64,000 bases of DNA from Microglena sp. YARC (GCA_022414725.1 CM039464.1:39568699-39632698), one strand, 5' to 3'. Shown: positions 10,452-21,179, counted from the stretch's first letter. Made by a program: numbers and translations. Notes: generated by a model from the letters alone, not told the origin.

Positions 10452-11152
10452 CTGGATAGTGGAAGGAGTGATTGCATGAGAGGAACTCGGCGCAGGTGAG
10501 AGGGAGGGGATGATAAGTGGAGGGGTTGGGTATGGGGTGGTAGGGTGCATTGATGGAGTAGGAGGGGAGAGTGAGGGGGCAGGGGTTGGGTTTGGGGATA
10601 GGGGTGGCAAGGAAGGAGGGCAGCATAGGGGATGGATAGGGGACTATGGGTTGGGTAAGGGGGACAGGGGTATGGGTCGATGAAGGGATGGGAAGGAAAG
10701 TTGACACTTCTGAAAGCTCAAGAGGCAGGGGCCAAGCATGTGGATATTCCACATGGCATCTAAGATTTTACTGTGATACCCCTCAATGCAGATAGAATGA
10801 GGGGATTTGTTCATGCAATAGGCTGGCAGGTGGCACAGTGCTTATTCATATGTCGAGTTTCTAGGCAGAGGGGGTCTAGCATGGTAGTGAGCTTTCGTGC
10901 AGAACCTATGAAATATAATGAGACGAATGCTGCGCCCAACTTAAAAGACGCAGCTCAGGTAATAGATTGATTCCGTTGCATTGGACAAAGGAAAAACTTG
11001 ATCTGGCGGACGAGGTTCCTAGAGGCTACGACTCGACAACGATCTAACTCGAATACGTCGGGAATGAAGAGCTTGTCTGGAATCATAATTCAAGATCCGC
11101 TAGATGGAACACAGTTCAGAGCACTGTGCAAACGATATTCGACAGTAGGCAC
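10452..11152 (-). other. Intron of the C2-domain gene (701 bp)
   Basis: GT-AG intron: donor AAG|GTGCCT at 11,152 and acceptor CCAG at 10,452. Its 3' half is C-rich on the sense strand (CCCCTACCC-like), a long polypyrimidine tract. The frame across the splice is continuous and restores the C2 strand order. Confidence 0.8.
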
Positions 11153-11218
11153 CTTCAGGTCAATCTTCTTGACGTTAACGCAAGTAACAGTGATGCAAAG
11201 CTTCTTCTGCTCAGCCAT
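11153..11218 (-). CDS. C2-domain protein, exon 1 of 2
   Basis: A 66-bp first exon encoding residues 1-22, MAEQKKLCITVTCVNVKKID and two more residues. It starts at an ATG in good context (GCCATGGCT) and ends exactly in phase 0 at AAG|GTGCCT. LCITVTCVNVKKID is a typical first C2 beta strand and leads directly into AYGIKKALCMVKVKV of exon 2. There is no signal peptide, so the product is probably cytosolic or membrane-peripheral. Spliced length (157 residues) suits a single-C2 protein with an acidic tail. Confidence 0.85.
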
Positions 11219-12045
11219 GGCTGTACTGGTTCAGTTGATTTGAGGAGGAATGAGCGCCGACAAATGAGGTGCGAAAAGGTGCCAATTCTTAGCGCCGTCG
11301 TGTATTATTCTCGACATTGTACCTCGACTTTTTCGGAAGTACAGTGAGTGGGACTTGGACCCATCCCGCATCCCCCCCACCCCACCCCACCCCAGGGCCC
11401 CACCCCCTCACTCGGGCTCACTCCTTCCCCGGGCTTCTGCTCCAGCCGGGCCCCAGGCCCCGGCCCCCCCACCACACCACACACCCCTGCCGTCACTTTC
11501 GCGCCCAAACATATTTTTTCGCCAACCTTCCTTCGTTAGTTCGTTCCTTCCTTTGTTCCATTATCCCTTCCTTTCTCTTGCACTCGTCTTGTTGATCAGC
11601 TAATCATGGTGGGTTTCGTTGCCAGGCCCCCAGCGTCCCAGTAACTGTATTGCCCTCGTATTTTTGGGGGGGTATGGTGCAGCCAATCTTATTGCAAGGA
11701 ATAGAGAGAGTTGAGACATTGTCACATTACAAATCATGGTCTTAGACTCAGATAGCATTAGAAGGGGGGGAGGAGTGCTACTTCTAGCGTTGTCGCTACA
11801 AGCTACATAAATAAGGCTCGCTTCTTACTTGGAGTAGCCACGACGATCCCACTGTTTCCCCAGTAGTGGCAGTAGGTTGGTCGGTCGGTCGGTCAGTGAT
11901 TTAAACCAGTGCGTCAGATCTTTAGGGCGGCATTGATAGGTCATCAGCCTGCTTGTACTCCAGGTATCTTACCAGTATATTTGTATATTTAGGTATTCTA
12001 ATACCGAATTAAGATACCAGTATCTTAATTATTTATATTCAGGTT
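11219..12045. other. Upstream region of the C2 gene, non-coding
   Basis: Holds a C-rich stretch (11,365-11,490) and a degenerate TTCGTT/CCTTCC region. Pro-rich frames are composition artefacts. No gene is seen. Confidence 0.4.
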
Positions 12046-12325
12046 TTATTTCCTGCCGAAGACGGTGAGCAGCCAAATTGCTGGCCGAAGCCAAACCAAG
12101 TTCAAGTATAAGCTAGGTATCTTAAAGAAATATATTACTATAGACTGGTTGGAGTGGGCCACATGGCCTCTTGCTATATACGTACTCACATGTCCGTAAT
12201 GTTTCTTCCTTATATTTTTGATTGCTTTTATAATGTTTACATTTTCCTGGTAATTAACTTTACTGCCAAAGACGGCGAGCAGCCACATTGCTGGCTGGAG
12301 CCGTGTAACGAAGTTCAAGAATCCT
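12046..12325. repeat. Dispersed repeat family E, two copies
   Basis: Two copies (about 12,050-12,112 and 12,260-12,322) of a segment containing CCRAAGACGGYGAGCAGCCA, ATTGCTGGC and AAGTTCAAG. A third copy lies near 22,775-22,818 and a trace near 24,036-24,060. The core is a weak hairpin, and the copies are dispersed rather than tandem. Confidence 0.6.
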
Positions 12326-12604
12326 TATTTATAATGCATGCCCGAATAATATTTTGCATAAGGGGGGTGGGGTGGGGTGGGGGGGGGGGGGGCGGTTGCA
12401 GCTGGGCAACCATGCTGACCAGAAGAAAAAAAACAATCTCTTACATCGGTATATTTCATACCTGGACACTCCAGGACAATAATAACTATTATCAGTAAAA
12501 CACTCACCCACATTTCCGCCTGCCCACCCCCACTGTCCCTTTTTCGTGCTACACACGGCAGATTCCAGCCAGCTCCATTAGCCAGCCACCGGGTGAAGTA
12601 CACA

Positions 12605-12788
12605 GATTCCAGCTTAGTTGGAGAGCCTGTACCAAAGGTGCCGCGGGTTCGAATCCCCACGGGTGCGCTTTAGTGTCGCTGTCAACCGCCATGGTAGCTT
12701 TGTCCAGGTAAAGTAGCAGCCCGTTCCCTCCTGCCGTAAGACGGAGCTCCCATAATACCACGCCCCACCAGGCAATCATTATTCTAGA
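12605..12788 (+). mobile_element. tRNA-derived SINE, copy 2
   Basis: A tRNA-like head holds a box-A-like AGCTTAGTTGGAGAGC and a perfect box B GGTTCGAATCC (12,647-12,657), followed by the acceptor-like ACGGGTGCGCT. The shared body then reads GTCGCTGTCAACCGCCATGG, with CGTAAGACGGAGCTCC and ACCACGCCCCACCAGGC after it, and the tail ends TCATTA. It is about 70% identical by eye to the copies at 3293-3503 (minus) and 29,440-29,638 (plus). Confidence 0.75.
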
Positions 12789-12794
12789 GAGCCT

Positions 12795-12902
12795 GTCATG
12801 TCATCATCTAGATGCACTAGCCACCTTCAGGTTTGGCCTAAGGACGGGGAAAGGGAGCCGCCAAGAAGCTGCTACGTGCAGCCCCAAAAAGAAATAGTGC
12901 CC
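12795..12902 (-). mobile_element. MITE family B, half copy
   Basis: Matches the right half of the element at 20,575-20,776: GCACTAGCCACCTTCAGGTT, then GAAGCTGCTACGTGCAGCCC and a terminal AAAAAGAAATAGTG. Confidence 0.6.
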
Positions 12903-13058
12903 ACCCGCCCATCCATCTATCTGAAGAAGCCAGTTTCCTCTTTACTCGTCGTCCTCCCCTCCACTCATCTCATTCAGGATGCCCAGAACCTGCACGTGCA
13001 TTATATATTAAAATACAATTATGAATGTGGTACAAACTCAGCCCCCCCATCGGTAAAA

Positions 13059-13168
13059 CGATTGTTTGGGGTTCAGTTCATCAATGCCTTTTCTTTTTAG
13101 CCCTTCCTGTCACGATTAGGTAAGTCCCTTCAGCCCATTTGGCCCACCCCTGGACTGTAACATACATG
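13059..13168 (+). repeat. Dispersed repeat family D
   Basis: About 110 bp containing GATTGTTTGGGGTTCAGTTC and CACCCCTGGACTGTAACATA. Related copies lie at 23,326-23,430 and about 1007-1105, part at about 23,680-23,730, and a minus-strand copy at about 29,870-29,945. No inverted terminal repeats were noticed, and the family is unassigned. Confidence 0.65.
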
Positions 13169-13785
13169 TAGACGATCAAACAACAGGAAGACAGGAAAAG
13201 GTAAGTAAGGCTGTAACACACATTTAGATGAACAAACAACAGGAAGACAGGAAAAGGGAACAGAAACATACAAGGTGCAAATGCAAATGCATAGGCCTAT
13301 GCAAAGACGCAATCCAAGAGGTGCTTGAGTGAGACTATACTAGCAATTGTCCTACCCACTGCAGGGCACCGGCTCACTAGGTAGGAACATCTAGTCTCAC
13401 ATTACCCTGCAGGACCTCAAGGGTGGAAGTAAGGGAGCCCAAAAAACAAACATAACATACATACATACATACATACATACACATGTGCAAGACAAGAGTG
13501 GAGCAGGTTCGGCAAGTCTATATAGCCTAGTTGGCCACACCTTGCCCGGCTTGACTATATAACACATACACAAACAGATCTCCTTGGGAATAAACATATC
13601 ATAACAGGAGGAACAAATCATGACCATATTTAACAGATCGCCACCAGGACAAAAAGGTCATCGCCAAATGTATATATATCCAACAGGATTAACAGACATC
13701 CAACAGGACAACCAGGTAACCACACAAATGAAATACACTTCCAACAAGATTAACAGATCGCCACCAGGACAAACCAATCACCGCC

Positions 13786-13977
13786 AAGTTTAACCAGATC
13801 ATATACTGATATCGCGGTACCCCGTTTTGACCCCTTCGCGTCACCCCCCAAGTTTAACCAGATCATATACTGATCTCGCGGTACCCCGTTTTGACCCCTT
13901 CGCGTCACCCCCCAAGTTTAACCAGATCATATACTGATCTCGCGGTACCCCGTTTTGACCCCTTCGCGTCACCCCCC
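13786..13977. repeat. Tandem repeat, 3 x 64 bp
   Basis: Three nearly identical units with starts at 13,786, 13,850 and 13,914. They contain CCAGATCATATACTGAT, CGCGGTACCCCGTTTTGACC and CTTCGCGTCACCCCCC. The copies differ at about one base, which indicates recent expansion. Confidence 0.9.
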
Positions 13978-14089
13978 AAGTTTGTTTTGCAAACGTCAAT
14001 TGTTTGTGTCAGCACGGCCTTCCATTACACACCCGGATATCCCTCAAACTACATAACAATGCATTGATATCGTAGTTATTTGGGGGCCT

Positions 14090-14319
14090 GTTACGCACGT
14101 TTCTGAAGTCGTTCTCCTCCATCTGTAGAGTGGCCTCCTTGCCCTTTGCATCCATGTATCATATATAAATCATACATGTATTATATTTTAATTGTATTGT
14201 ATAGACTGTTACACACATTTCTGAAGTCGTTCTCCTCCATCTGTAGAGTGGCCTCCTTGCCCTTTGCATCCATGTATCATGTATATATCATACATGTATT
14301 ATATATTTAATTCCATTTT
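14090..14319 (-). repeat. Tandem copies of a last-exon 3' segment, about 118-bp period
   Basis: Two copies (near 14,100-14,155 and 14,215-14,275) of the coding end of the exon at 14,318-14,473, reading DAKGKEATLQMEENDFRNV on the minus strand, with AT-rich spacer (CATGTATCATATATAAATCA). They lie downstream of the exon on the sense strand. Confidence 0.75.
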
Positions 14320-14473
14320 ATGGACTGTTACGCACGTTTCTGAAGTCATTCTCCTCCATCTGTAGAGTGGCCTCCTTGCCCTTCGCGTCCATGTAGGTGA
14401 GCGGCATCTTTTGTTCCATCCATTCTCCACTGGAAAACATGAGCATCACGATATAGTCATCGGTCAGGTCAAC
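14318..14473 (-). CDS. Predicted thylakoid-lumen protein, last exon
   Basis: The exon follows acceptor CCTGCAG| in phase 0, starts VDLTDDYIVMLMFSSGEWME and ends with a TAA after NDFRNVRNSP. It supplies the last 51 residues of a predicted 217-residue precursor. Whether the stop or a donor (AAC|GTGCGT) is used is uncertain, since two partial copies of this 3' end lie just downstream. The alternation of hydrophobic residues in DYIVMLMF looks like a beta strand. The protein family is not recognised. Confidence 0.6.
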   Translation of the reverse strand, partial: VDLTDDYIVMLMFSSGEWMEQKMPLTYMDAKGKEATLQMEENDFRNVRNSP

Positions 14474-14745
14474 CTGCAGTGGGGAATATGGATGTTTGCA
14501 GGTGAGAGGCATCTTTTGTTCCTCCCATCCTCCACTGGAAAACATGAGCATCACGATATAGTCATCGGTCAGGTCAACCTGCAGTGGGGAATATGGATGT
14601 TTGCAGGTGAGCGGCATCTTTTGTTCCTCCCATTCTCCACTGCAAAACATGAGCATCACGATATAGTCATTGGTCAGGTCAACCTGTAGTAGGAGATTTT
14701 GATGTTTGTAGGCAAGAGGCATCTTTTATTCCTCCCATTCTCCAC
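14474..14745 (-). repeat. Tandem copies of the last exon's acceptor boundary, about 113-bp period
   Basis: Two further copies (ending near 14,585 and 14,700) of the pyrimidine-poor acceptor CTGCAG plus the first about 20 codons of the last exon (VDLTDDYIVMLMFSSG), each running into spacer containing TGCAAACATCCATATTCCCC. They sit on the intron side of the genuine exon. Confidence 0.8.
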
Positions 14746-14759
14746 TTGACAAGTCCTAT

Positions 14760-15535
14760 GCAGCGTTGCAAGCCCGTCCACCCACCCACTCGAACCATCT
14801 ACACACCCACCCTTTCGCACCTCCAATTCATGCTACTGCACCCACCCTCACCACCCACCCACCCACCCATACCCACCTCCAATACAGGTTACTGCACCCA
14901 CCCACCCTCACCACCCACCCAAATCATCCACCCACCAACCATCCACCCTAACTACCCACCCATACCCTGGTACGATACATGTTACCGCACCTACCATGTT
15001 AACCACCCACCCATAGGCACCTTTGGTACATGCTACTGCACCCACCCAAACCACCCCTCCACCCACTATAACCACCCACACATCCTAACCACCCACACAT
15101 AACCACCTTTGGTACATGCTACTGCACCCACCCTAACCACCCCTCCACTCACTATAACCACCCACACATCCTAACCACCCACATATACCCACCTTTGGTA
15201 CATGCTAATGCACCCACTCTAACCACCCACCCATACCCATCTCTGATATATGTTACTACAGGGTGGTAGGTGGGCATGGGTTAGTGGTTGGGGACTCACC
15301 CCAACCACTAACCCATGCCCACCTACCACCCTAACCATACTGCACCCACCCACTCACCCTAACCACCCACCCATACCCACCTCTGATACATGTTACTGCA
15401 CCCACCCACCCTAATTACCCACCCATGCTCAGCTGCTTCACAAATCCTTTGGACCTAGGCTGTCAACATTTAACGGGACTCAACCCACCCACCAACCCAT
15501 CCCCACCTACCACCCACCCACCCACCCATACCCAC
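14760..15535. repeat. CCCACC-rich intron array with a perfect foldback
   Basis: Degenerate units built from CACCCACCCATACCCACCT, TTTGGTACATGCTACTGCAC and AACCACCC. A short diverged copy of the end of the exon at 15,536-15,772 lies near 15,427-15,470. The array contains the perfect inverted repeat 15,261-15,331. Confidence 0.75.
15261..15331. repeat. Perfect inverted repeat: 33-bp arms, 5-nt loop
   Basis: Arms 15,261-15,293 and 15,299-15,331 are exactly complementary around the loop ACTCA. The arm begins GGGTGGTAGGTGGGCATGGG. Transcribed RNA would form a 33-pair hairpin. It is embedded in a degenerate array, so a recent local inversion or template switch is the simplest origin. Confidence 0.95.
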
Positions 15536-15772
15536 CTGCTTCAGCCCGTCAGTCTGCATTGCATACACAAATCCCTTGGTGTCCCTCAGCAGCATAGCCC
15601 CTGGCACCTCCATATCAAGACGCAGATTGTACCACTCCCCATTGTCGTTCTTCAGCATAGTGCGCCCGTCGGCAGTACGCTTGAATCCGAACTTCATGCG
15701 TAGATCGTCATAAGCCTTGGCAGTCGTCAGCTTGCCGTTTCTCTCAAGGTCACGGTACGTCTCCACGGCAAC
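15536..15772 (-). CDS. Predicted thylakoid-lumen protein, middle exon
   Basis: A 237-bp (79-codon) phase 0-0 exon between acceptor CTCCTAG| and donor CAG|GTGGGTATGG on the minus strand. It starts VAVETYRDLERNGKLTTAKA and is rich in charged residues and Gly/Trp, like a soluble domain. Codon-level constraint is suggested by synonymous changes in its own partial duplicates. Joined in phase 0 to the targeting exon at 21,507 and to the last exon at 14,473, it makes most of a mature domain of about 136 residues. The family is not recognised. Confidence 0.7.
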
Positions 15773-15834
15773 CTAGGAGCACAGCACATATTTGATTTAT
15801 TATTGGTATAAGTATTGGTATTGGTATTGGCAGT

Positions 15835-16170
15835 GCTCAGCTTGCCGTTTCTTTCTAGGTTGCGGTACGTCTCCACGGCAACCTAGGAGAAGAGAACATC
15901 TTTGATTTATTGTTTGAGTTATCCTGCTATTTAGTATTTGAGCAATTGTGGTATTAGTATTTGGTTTTGTATTGGTACTGGAGTTGGTATTGGTAAAGGT
16001 ACTGGTATTGGTACTGGACTTAGCACTGGTACTGGTTTTGGTAATTGGTATTCCTGTCCACAGTACACATGAATCCGAACGTCATGCGTAGATCGTCATA
16101 CGCCTTGGCAGTGGTCAGCTTGCCGTTTCTCTCAAGGTCACGGTGCGTCTCCACGGCAACCTAGGAGCAC
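15835..16170 (-). repeat. Partial copies of the middle exon's acceptor boundary
   Basis: Two copies on the intron side of the exon. The one at about 15,832-15,886 keeps CTAG| plus about 18 codons. The one at about 16,065-16,162 keeps about 30 codons in frame (VAVETHRDLERNGKLTTAK). They are separated by GGTATTGGTATTGG microsatellite. Confidence 0.8.
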
Positions 16171-16231
16171 AGCGCATATTTCATGTGTTGTTTGAGTCAT
16201 CCTGCTATAGTATAAATAGTACATATTGCAA

Positions 16232-16440
16232 TGACAAGTCCTATGCAGCGTCGCAAGCGACGCGGAAAATTGGCGGAGAGTGTTGGCAACGGACTGGAGC
16301 TGACCGAAGCCAGTTGGTTATGCAACAGTTGGCTGAAGTGTCAGGCTTCGTTATTTCGGTAGGTCAGTCGCACATACGGACAACGGGGTGAATCTGGGGG
16401 CTCCCGCCTCCCAGAAGGGGGGCCTCCGCCAAAATTATCC
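16232..16440 (+). repeat. Dispersed repeat family F
   Basis: Shares CAAGTCCTATGCAGCG, GGAAAATTGGCGGAGAGTGT and a terminal block with CCCAGAAGGGGGG and CTCCGCC, in inverse orientation to the copy at 20,110-20,345 and with a third at 25,016-25,205. The terminal block folds as a G/C hairpin around TTCT. Confidence 0.65.
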
Positions 16441-16454
16441 TCAGGGCTCCATGA

Positions 16455-16777
16455 TCCTACTGTTTCTTCTTTGGGCTACTCGTAGCAGCTTCTAGGCAGC
16501 TCCCACTGTTTCTTCTCTGGCCGACGTAGCAGCTTCTAGGTAGCTCCTTTCCTACTGTTTCTGCTATGGGTTCCTACTGTTTCTTCTTTGGGCTACGTGT
16601 AGCAGCTTCTAGGCAGCTCCTTTCACCCACCCTTGGGCCAGACCTGGAGCTCGCTAGTGCGCCTGAAAGCCGGCATGGCAGGCATTCCAATGCAGCTGTA
16701 ATCTTTGGGCTCAGCTCAGTCACTGGCTAATGGAGCTGGGTGGAAGCTGCTGAGCGTATCCCCAAAAAGAAACAGTG
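16455..16777. mobile_element. MITE family B, copy with repeated left end
   Basis: The element at about 16,575-16,777 has inverted ends: CTGTTTCTTCTTTGGGCTAC and AGCAGCTTCTAGGCAGCTCC on the left, and the complement of CACTGTTTCTTTTTGGGGAT on the right. Upstream (16,455-16,570) are extra tandem pieces of the left end. Its length of about 203 bp matches the 202-bp copy at 20,575-20,776. Confidence 0.7.
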
Positions 16778-17084
16778 CATGTCCCCATGTGGTATTCCAG
16801 AATCTGTTCACTATGTTGCAGGGCTTGTTTTTACCCCTACGTATAGCAATCGCTAGTTTTTACCCCGTTTTGGCAAAAATATCGCAATGATAAAGAAAAG
16901 GAAATGTTTTGTTGTGTGCCATAAATGGCCCTAAAAGCTACAAAAGGCTATAAAAGCTTTAAAAAGCTATAAATGCACTAAATCGCTATCCCTGGAGGAT
17001 GCCTGAAACCATGAAGCTAGACAAACTGTTTGGTATTCTAGGATCTGTTCACTAGCATGGATTCACCTCTGACAATTTTGGCCT

Positions 17085-17295
17085 GAATCTTGGCCCCCAA
17101 TTTTGGCCCAAATCTTGGCCCTATATCTTGGCCCCCAATTTCGGCCTCAAATCTTGCCCCCCAACTTTGGACCCAAATCTTGGTCCCCAACTTCGGACCC
17201 AAATCTTGGCCCCCAATTTCGGCCTCAAATCTTGCCCCCCAACTTTGGACCCAAATCTTGGTCCCCAACTTCGGACCCAAATCTTGGCCCCAACT
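17085..17295. repeat. Tandem repeat, about 76-bp period
   Basis: Two to three units of GGCCTCAAATCTTGCCCCCC and AACTTTGGACCCAAATCTTG. Frames reading Pro/Asn/Gly are artefacts. Confidence 0.85.
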
Positions 17296-17469
17296 ATTAA
17301 TGCAAGGCAGAGGGGTTTGTCCCACCCAAATAAAACAACAATCCAGCGGATGGTTTGGAATCGACAGTTGTAGGCCGTACTACGTATATTGAATTTTTCA
17401 GGCCCAATTTGAGGTGCAAATTACTATCTGCGACCTGCTTCGAAAAATCGAAGTCCTAAACATATTTTA

Positions 17470-17860
17470 TACTTGTGCCATTCAGGGTACTACATTTTAT
17501 TTTATTTTCTATTATACTTGTGGCACTCAGGGTACTACATTGAATTGTATTTTATTATAATTATGCCATTCATGGTACTACATTTGTATAAACAGATATT
17601 ATACTTGTGCCATTCAAGATGCTACATTTTTATTTTATTTTATTATACGTGTGCCATTCAGGGTGCTTCATTGTTAATTGTATTGATTGAACTTGAGCCA
17701 TTCAGGGTAATACACTGTTTATTTATTTTATTATTCTTGTGCCATTCAGGGTATGACAAGGTTTATTTATTTTATTATACTTCAGCCATTCAGGGTACTA
17801 CACTGTTTATATATTTTATTAGACTTGTGCCATTCAGGTTACTACAGTTGTATTTTATGT
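17470..17860. repeat. Tandem repeat, about 50-bp period, eight copies
   Basis: Units of ATTATACTTGTGCCATTCAG and GGTACTACATTTGTATTTTA. A related block lies at 19,370-19,575, with a single trace near 19,805. Confidence 0.85.
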
Positions 17861-18275
17861 TGTTATATATATATATATATATATATAAAGAAATCATGGC
17901 GGTCGTGGTCGTGGTCGTGGTGTCATCGCGTAACCGACTTAACCGACTTCCCGCCCAGCCAATTCCCGCCCAGCCAATTCCCGCTTTTAATCCCTCCTGC
18001 TTCAACTTCTGTCTGATTGGCCTCCTGCGAATTTTGCCTTATGCAACCTTCGCCTCCTGCGTATTCTACCTGTTGCGCATCCTGCCCGATTTCTCCTTTT
18101 CCCGCCTGAGTTCATCCACCTGATTTCGGAAGCGCTACAGTTCGTCTTCCTACAAGCTTATCCCCCTGCATCTCTGCAAGACCTTTCCCTTGCGTCAAGA
18201 TACCTGTCGCTGCGCACAACGGGAGGTGACGTGGTGAGTCAGCCAACCTGTCAGAAATGTCCGAATCGCATCCAT
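17861..18275. other. (TA)n tract and non-coding stretch
   Basis: A (TA)n run near 17,865-17,888 and a GTCGTGGTCGTGG run near 17,900. Nothing gene-like is supported. Confidence 0.5.
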
Positions 18276-18279
18276 CCCA

Positions 18280-18560
18280 TGTCACAAACTTGACTGCAAA
18301 TTCTTCCCACTGCATTGAGAAACATGCCGCTCCGCATTGTGCCATAGCAAGTACGCATCAAAGTTGACCGAATGAAAAATCTCGCTGAGCATTCTCTCCC
18401 TAACTTGACCGAACATCTCAAATCAGCAACTTGACTGCAACTTCTTCCCACTGCATCGAGAAACATGACGTCGCTGTGCATTGTGCTATAGCGAGCACGC
18501 GGCAAAGTTGAATGGATGAACCTAGCGATGTTTCCAAGTCTCAGATCGAGTTGACTTCGG
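18280..18560. repeat. Tandem duplication, about 145 bp
   Basis: Two diverged copies share AACTTGACTGCAAMTTCTTC, CCACTGCATYGAGAAACATG and GCATTGTGCYATAGCRAG. Confidence 0.75.
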
Positions 18561-19069
18561 GAGCAGTTGCGGTGAACAGGATTGTTCTTCGGCCGAACTG
18601 AATACATGCTCGCTAAAAAGAAGCTTTAGTTATGTTAAGGTTGCGATTGCGCAGGTTCAGCTTTTTCAGTGGGATCGACTATCGATCACAGCTGAGGTGG
18701 CAGGGAAGCAGGTCCGATGCTTTTAGCGGAGTCGGATGATGCGCAAACGTTGTCGATGCTCTTCGTCCCGTTTGCCTTTCAGCTATGGCAAAGCCCACAG
18801 CTGAAGTGGAGGGAGGCAGATATGGAGTGTGTGTGCTGGTGGGTGCGTGTAGGAGGGAGGGGAGGGATGAGAGTGGGGAGAGGGTGGGGGCTGGTGGGAT
18901 GGCTGGGGTGGGGGAAGGGATGGAGTCAGGAAATATGTCAGGAAGAGTAAGGGAGTATGTTTGTGGGCGGGGGTACATGGTTGGGTGGGGGTGGAGATAA
19001 CTGGGGGGGGGTGAGGGGGTGAGGACGGTTGTGTTTGTGTGCTTGTGGGGGCAAATCCGTCAATGTTTT

Positions 19070-19255
19070 AAGTTGCATGCACTGCAGAGAAAACCGTTTT
19101 GCAACCCAGCCCCAAACAGGTGTGGCCAACGGGAGGGAAGGGGGGAGGGGGCGGATAATGGTTTGGTGGTGGTGGTGTGTGATTTGGGGGGGGCTTCACG
19201 TGTAAACCATTATGTAACCAGCCCCCAATAGGTGTGGCCAAAGGCCAAACGGGCA
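19070..19255. repeat. G-rich stretch with a short duplicated motif
   Basis: Two copies of a segment containing GTAACCCAGCCCC-like sequence and AGGTGTGGCCAA (about 19,090-19,135 and 19,205-19,250), with G-runs between. Confidence 0.5.
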
Positions 19256-19369
19256 CCGTACTATGATTGGTGTGTGTGTGTGTGTGGGGGGGGGGGGGGG
19301 GTCTTCGTGAGAGTAGGTGATATATATATATATATATGTTCATTTTATTATATTAATATATTATACAAA

Positions 19370-19575
19370 CTATACATTTGTGCCATTCAGGGTACTACAT
19401 TTGGTTTTGTTTTATTATCCGTGTGCCATTAAGGATACTTCATTGTTTATTTATTTTAATACACTTGTTTCATTCAGGATATTCCATTTTTGTATTATGC
19501 CCGTGCCATCCATGGTACTGCATTTGTATCTTATTTTATTATACTTGTGCCATTCAGGGTACTACATTTAAGCAT
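19370..19575. repeat. Second block of the 50-bp tandem repeat
   Basis: Four to five degenerate units of TTGTGCCATTCAGGGTACTA, as at 17,470-17,860. Confidence 0.8.
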
Positions 19576-20109
19576 TTTTGTTTGCTTCAAAATTGCTTCG
19601 ATCGCGCAGTCGGGCTCCAAAACCTTGCACTCGCAATCAGCCAATTCCAAGTCCCCTGTACAGGGCACTTCATTTGGTCAGCTCGTACTTCGCACATTGA
19701 CTTTTTCAGGCTAAATTCAGACTTCTCGTAATTTCAGGCACAATTTGAGGTACAAGTTACTTTCTACGAATTGCTTCAAAAAATTAGAGTCCTGCATAGA
19801 TGATGTACTTCGCCGTTCAGGGCACTACATTTTGTCACTTTGGTTTGCTTCAAAAGCCCAACTGCCTCCTTTTGGGTTGCGCTTGTGACTCAACTGAGAA
19901 AGAAAATCTTGGCGCTGCACCCAGAGGGGGTTTAAAAGATTGCTTCAATCGCGCAGTCGGGCTCAAAAACCAAAACCTTGCGCGCTAGCATGCATTAGCG
20001 CGTGTCATGCAGTACCCTGGTACCATTAATCAAAGGACAAGCCACTTGAGCCTCAATGAAGCAAGGAGTGACAGTGTGGGCAACTAAGTGACTGCACTCA
20101 GTACGCAGG

Positions 20110-20345
20110 AGTGATGTGGTTGGGTTTTTTAGGCGGAGCCCCCCCTTCTGGGGGGCGAGAGCCCCCAGATTCACCCCATTGTCTGTCTGTCCGACCGACC
20201 GACGGTCCGACCGACGACCGAGACAAGCCTGACTCATCAGCCAAATGCATTATAACTAACTGGCTTTGGTCAGCTCCATCGTTGCCACCTGTCGTTCTGT
20301 TGCCAACACTCTCCGCTAATTTTCCGCGTTGCAGAGGACTTGTTC
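20110..20345 (-). repeat. Dispersed repeat family F, minus copy
   Basis: Begins GGCGGAGCCCCCCCTTCTGG (hairpin) and contains CCACCTGTCGTTCTGTTGCC, AACACTCTCCGC and a terminal AGGACTTGTTC. It is the inverse of 16,232-16,440. Confidence 0.65.
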
Positions 20346-20574
20346 TTTTCGGCTTTTCATAGCTGCTACTAGGCAGCTCCTTGAGTCAGCCACTTTGCTA
20401 TATTCAAATATGTCAGCAGTTCTGGACAGCTGATTGCGTCAGCTTCAAGGCGCACTAGGTTATGTCAGGTAAGGGTGAATAGCCAGTTAGGGTAGCTGTC
20501 TAGAAGCTGCTGCCAGGAGCTGAAAATAAAAGCACTGGGTGTAGCAGTGTGAATAATGCCCAGGTTGACTCCTT

Positions 20575-20776
20575 CACTTTTTATTGTTTGGCTACACATG
20601 GTAGCTTCCACCCAGCTTCATTTGCTATCCACTGGGCCAAGCCAACAGCTGTCAGCTGACTTTGAATGCCCATCAGATCAGCTTGAAGATGCACTAGCTA
20701 GCTTCAGGTTTGGCCCAAGGGCACGGGAAAGGAGCTGCCTAGAAGCTGCTAGGCTTAGCCCAAAAGAGAAACAGTG
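20575..20776 (+). mobile_element. MITE family B, best copy, with 8-bp target duplication
   Basis: A 202-bp element with imperfect long inverted ends: CACTTTTTATTGTTTGGCTA on the left and the complement of CACTGTTTCTCTTTTGGGCT on the right, followed by GCAGCTTCTAGGCAGCTCC-type sequence. Flanking octamers GACTCCTT (20,567-20,574) and GGCTTCTT (20,777-20,784) agree at six of eight positions. CACTG termini with an 8-bp duplication suit the hAT superfamily. It is non-coding. Confidence 0.7.
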
Positions 20777-21178
20777 GGCTTCTTCCCCTCTTAATACTAA
20801 GGATCGGCATATCATATGATCTTGGCCACAGGTAAGTATGATATCATATTATATTGTATTTAAATGGTAAATTTGGCCTAGTCAGACTGCCGGCATCATA
20901 TGATATTATATGATATCATGTTGCCGTTCCCTACTTAACACTACCTCAGGTGACGCCCTTCTATCTCCCCTTGTACCCACCCAAACCTAAATCCGTTTAG
21001 CCCACCTGAATGGAATATGCATCACATGATATGATATGCCGGTCCCTGCTCATATGACTGATAGGTTAACTGGATGTCAACAGGGATGGATATACAGCAA
21101 ACATTGTTTACATGGGGGTGTTCAGAAATCTTCCCGCTTGATGTAACTAAGACTACTGCCTTCCTGTGCATTTCTCCA

Positions 21179-21179
<1 letters not shown>

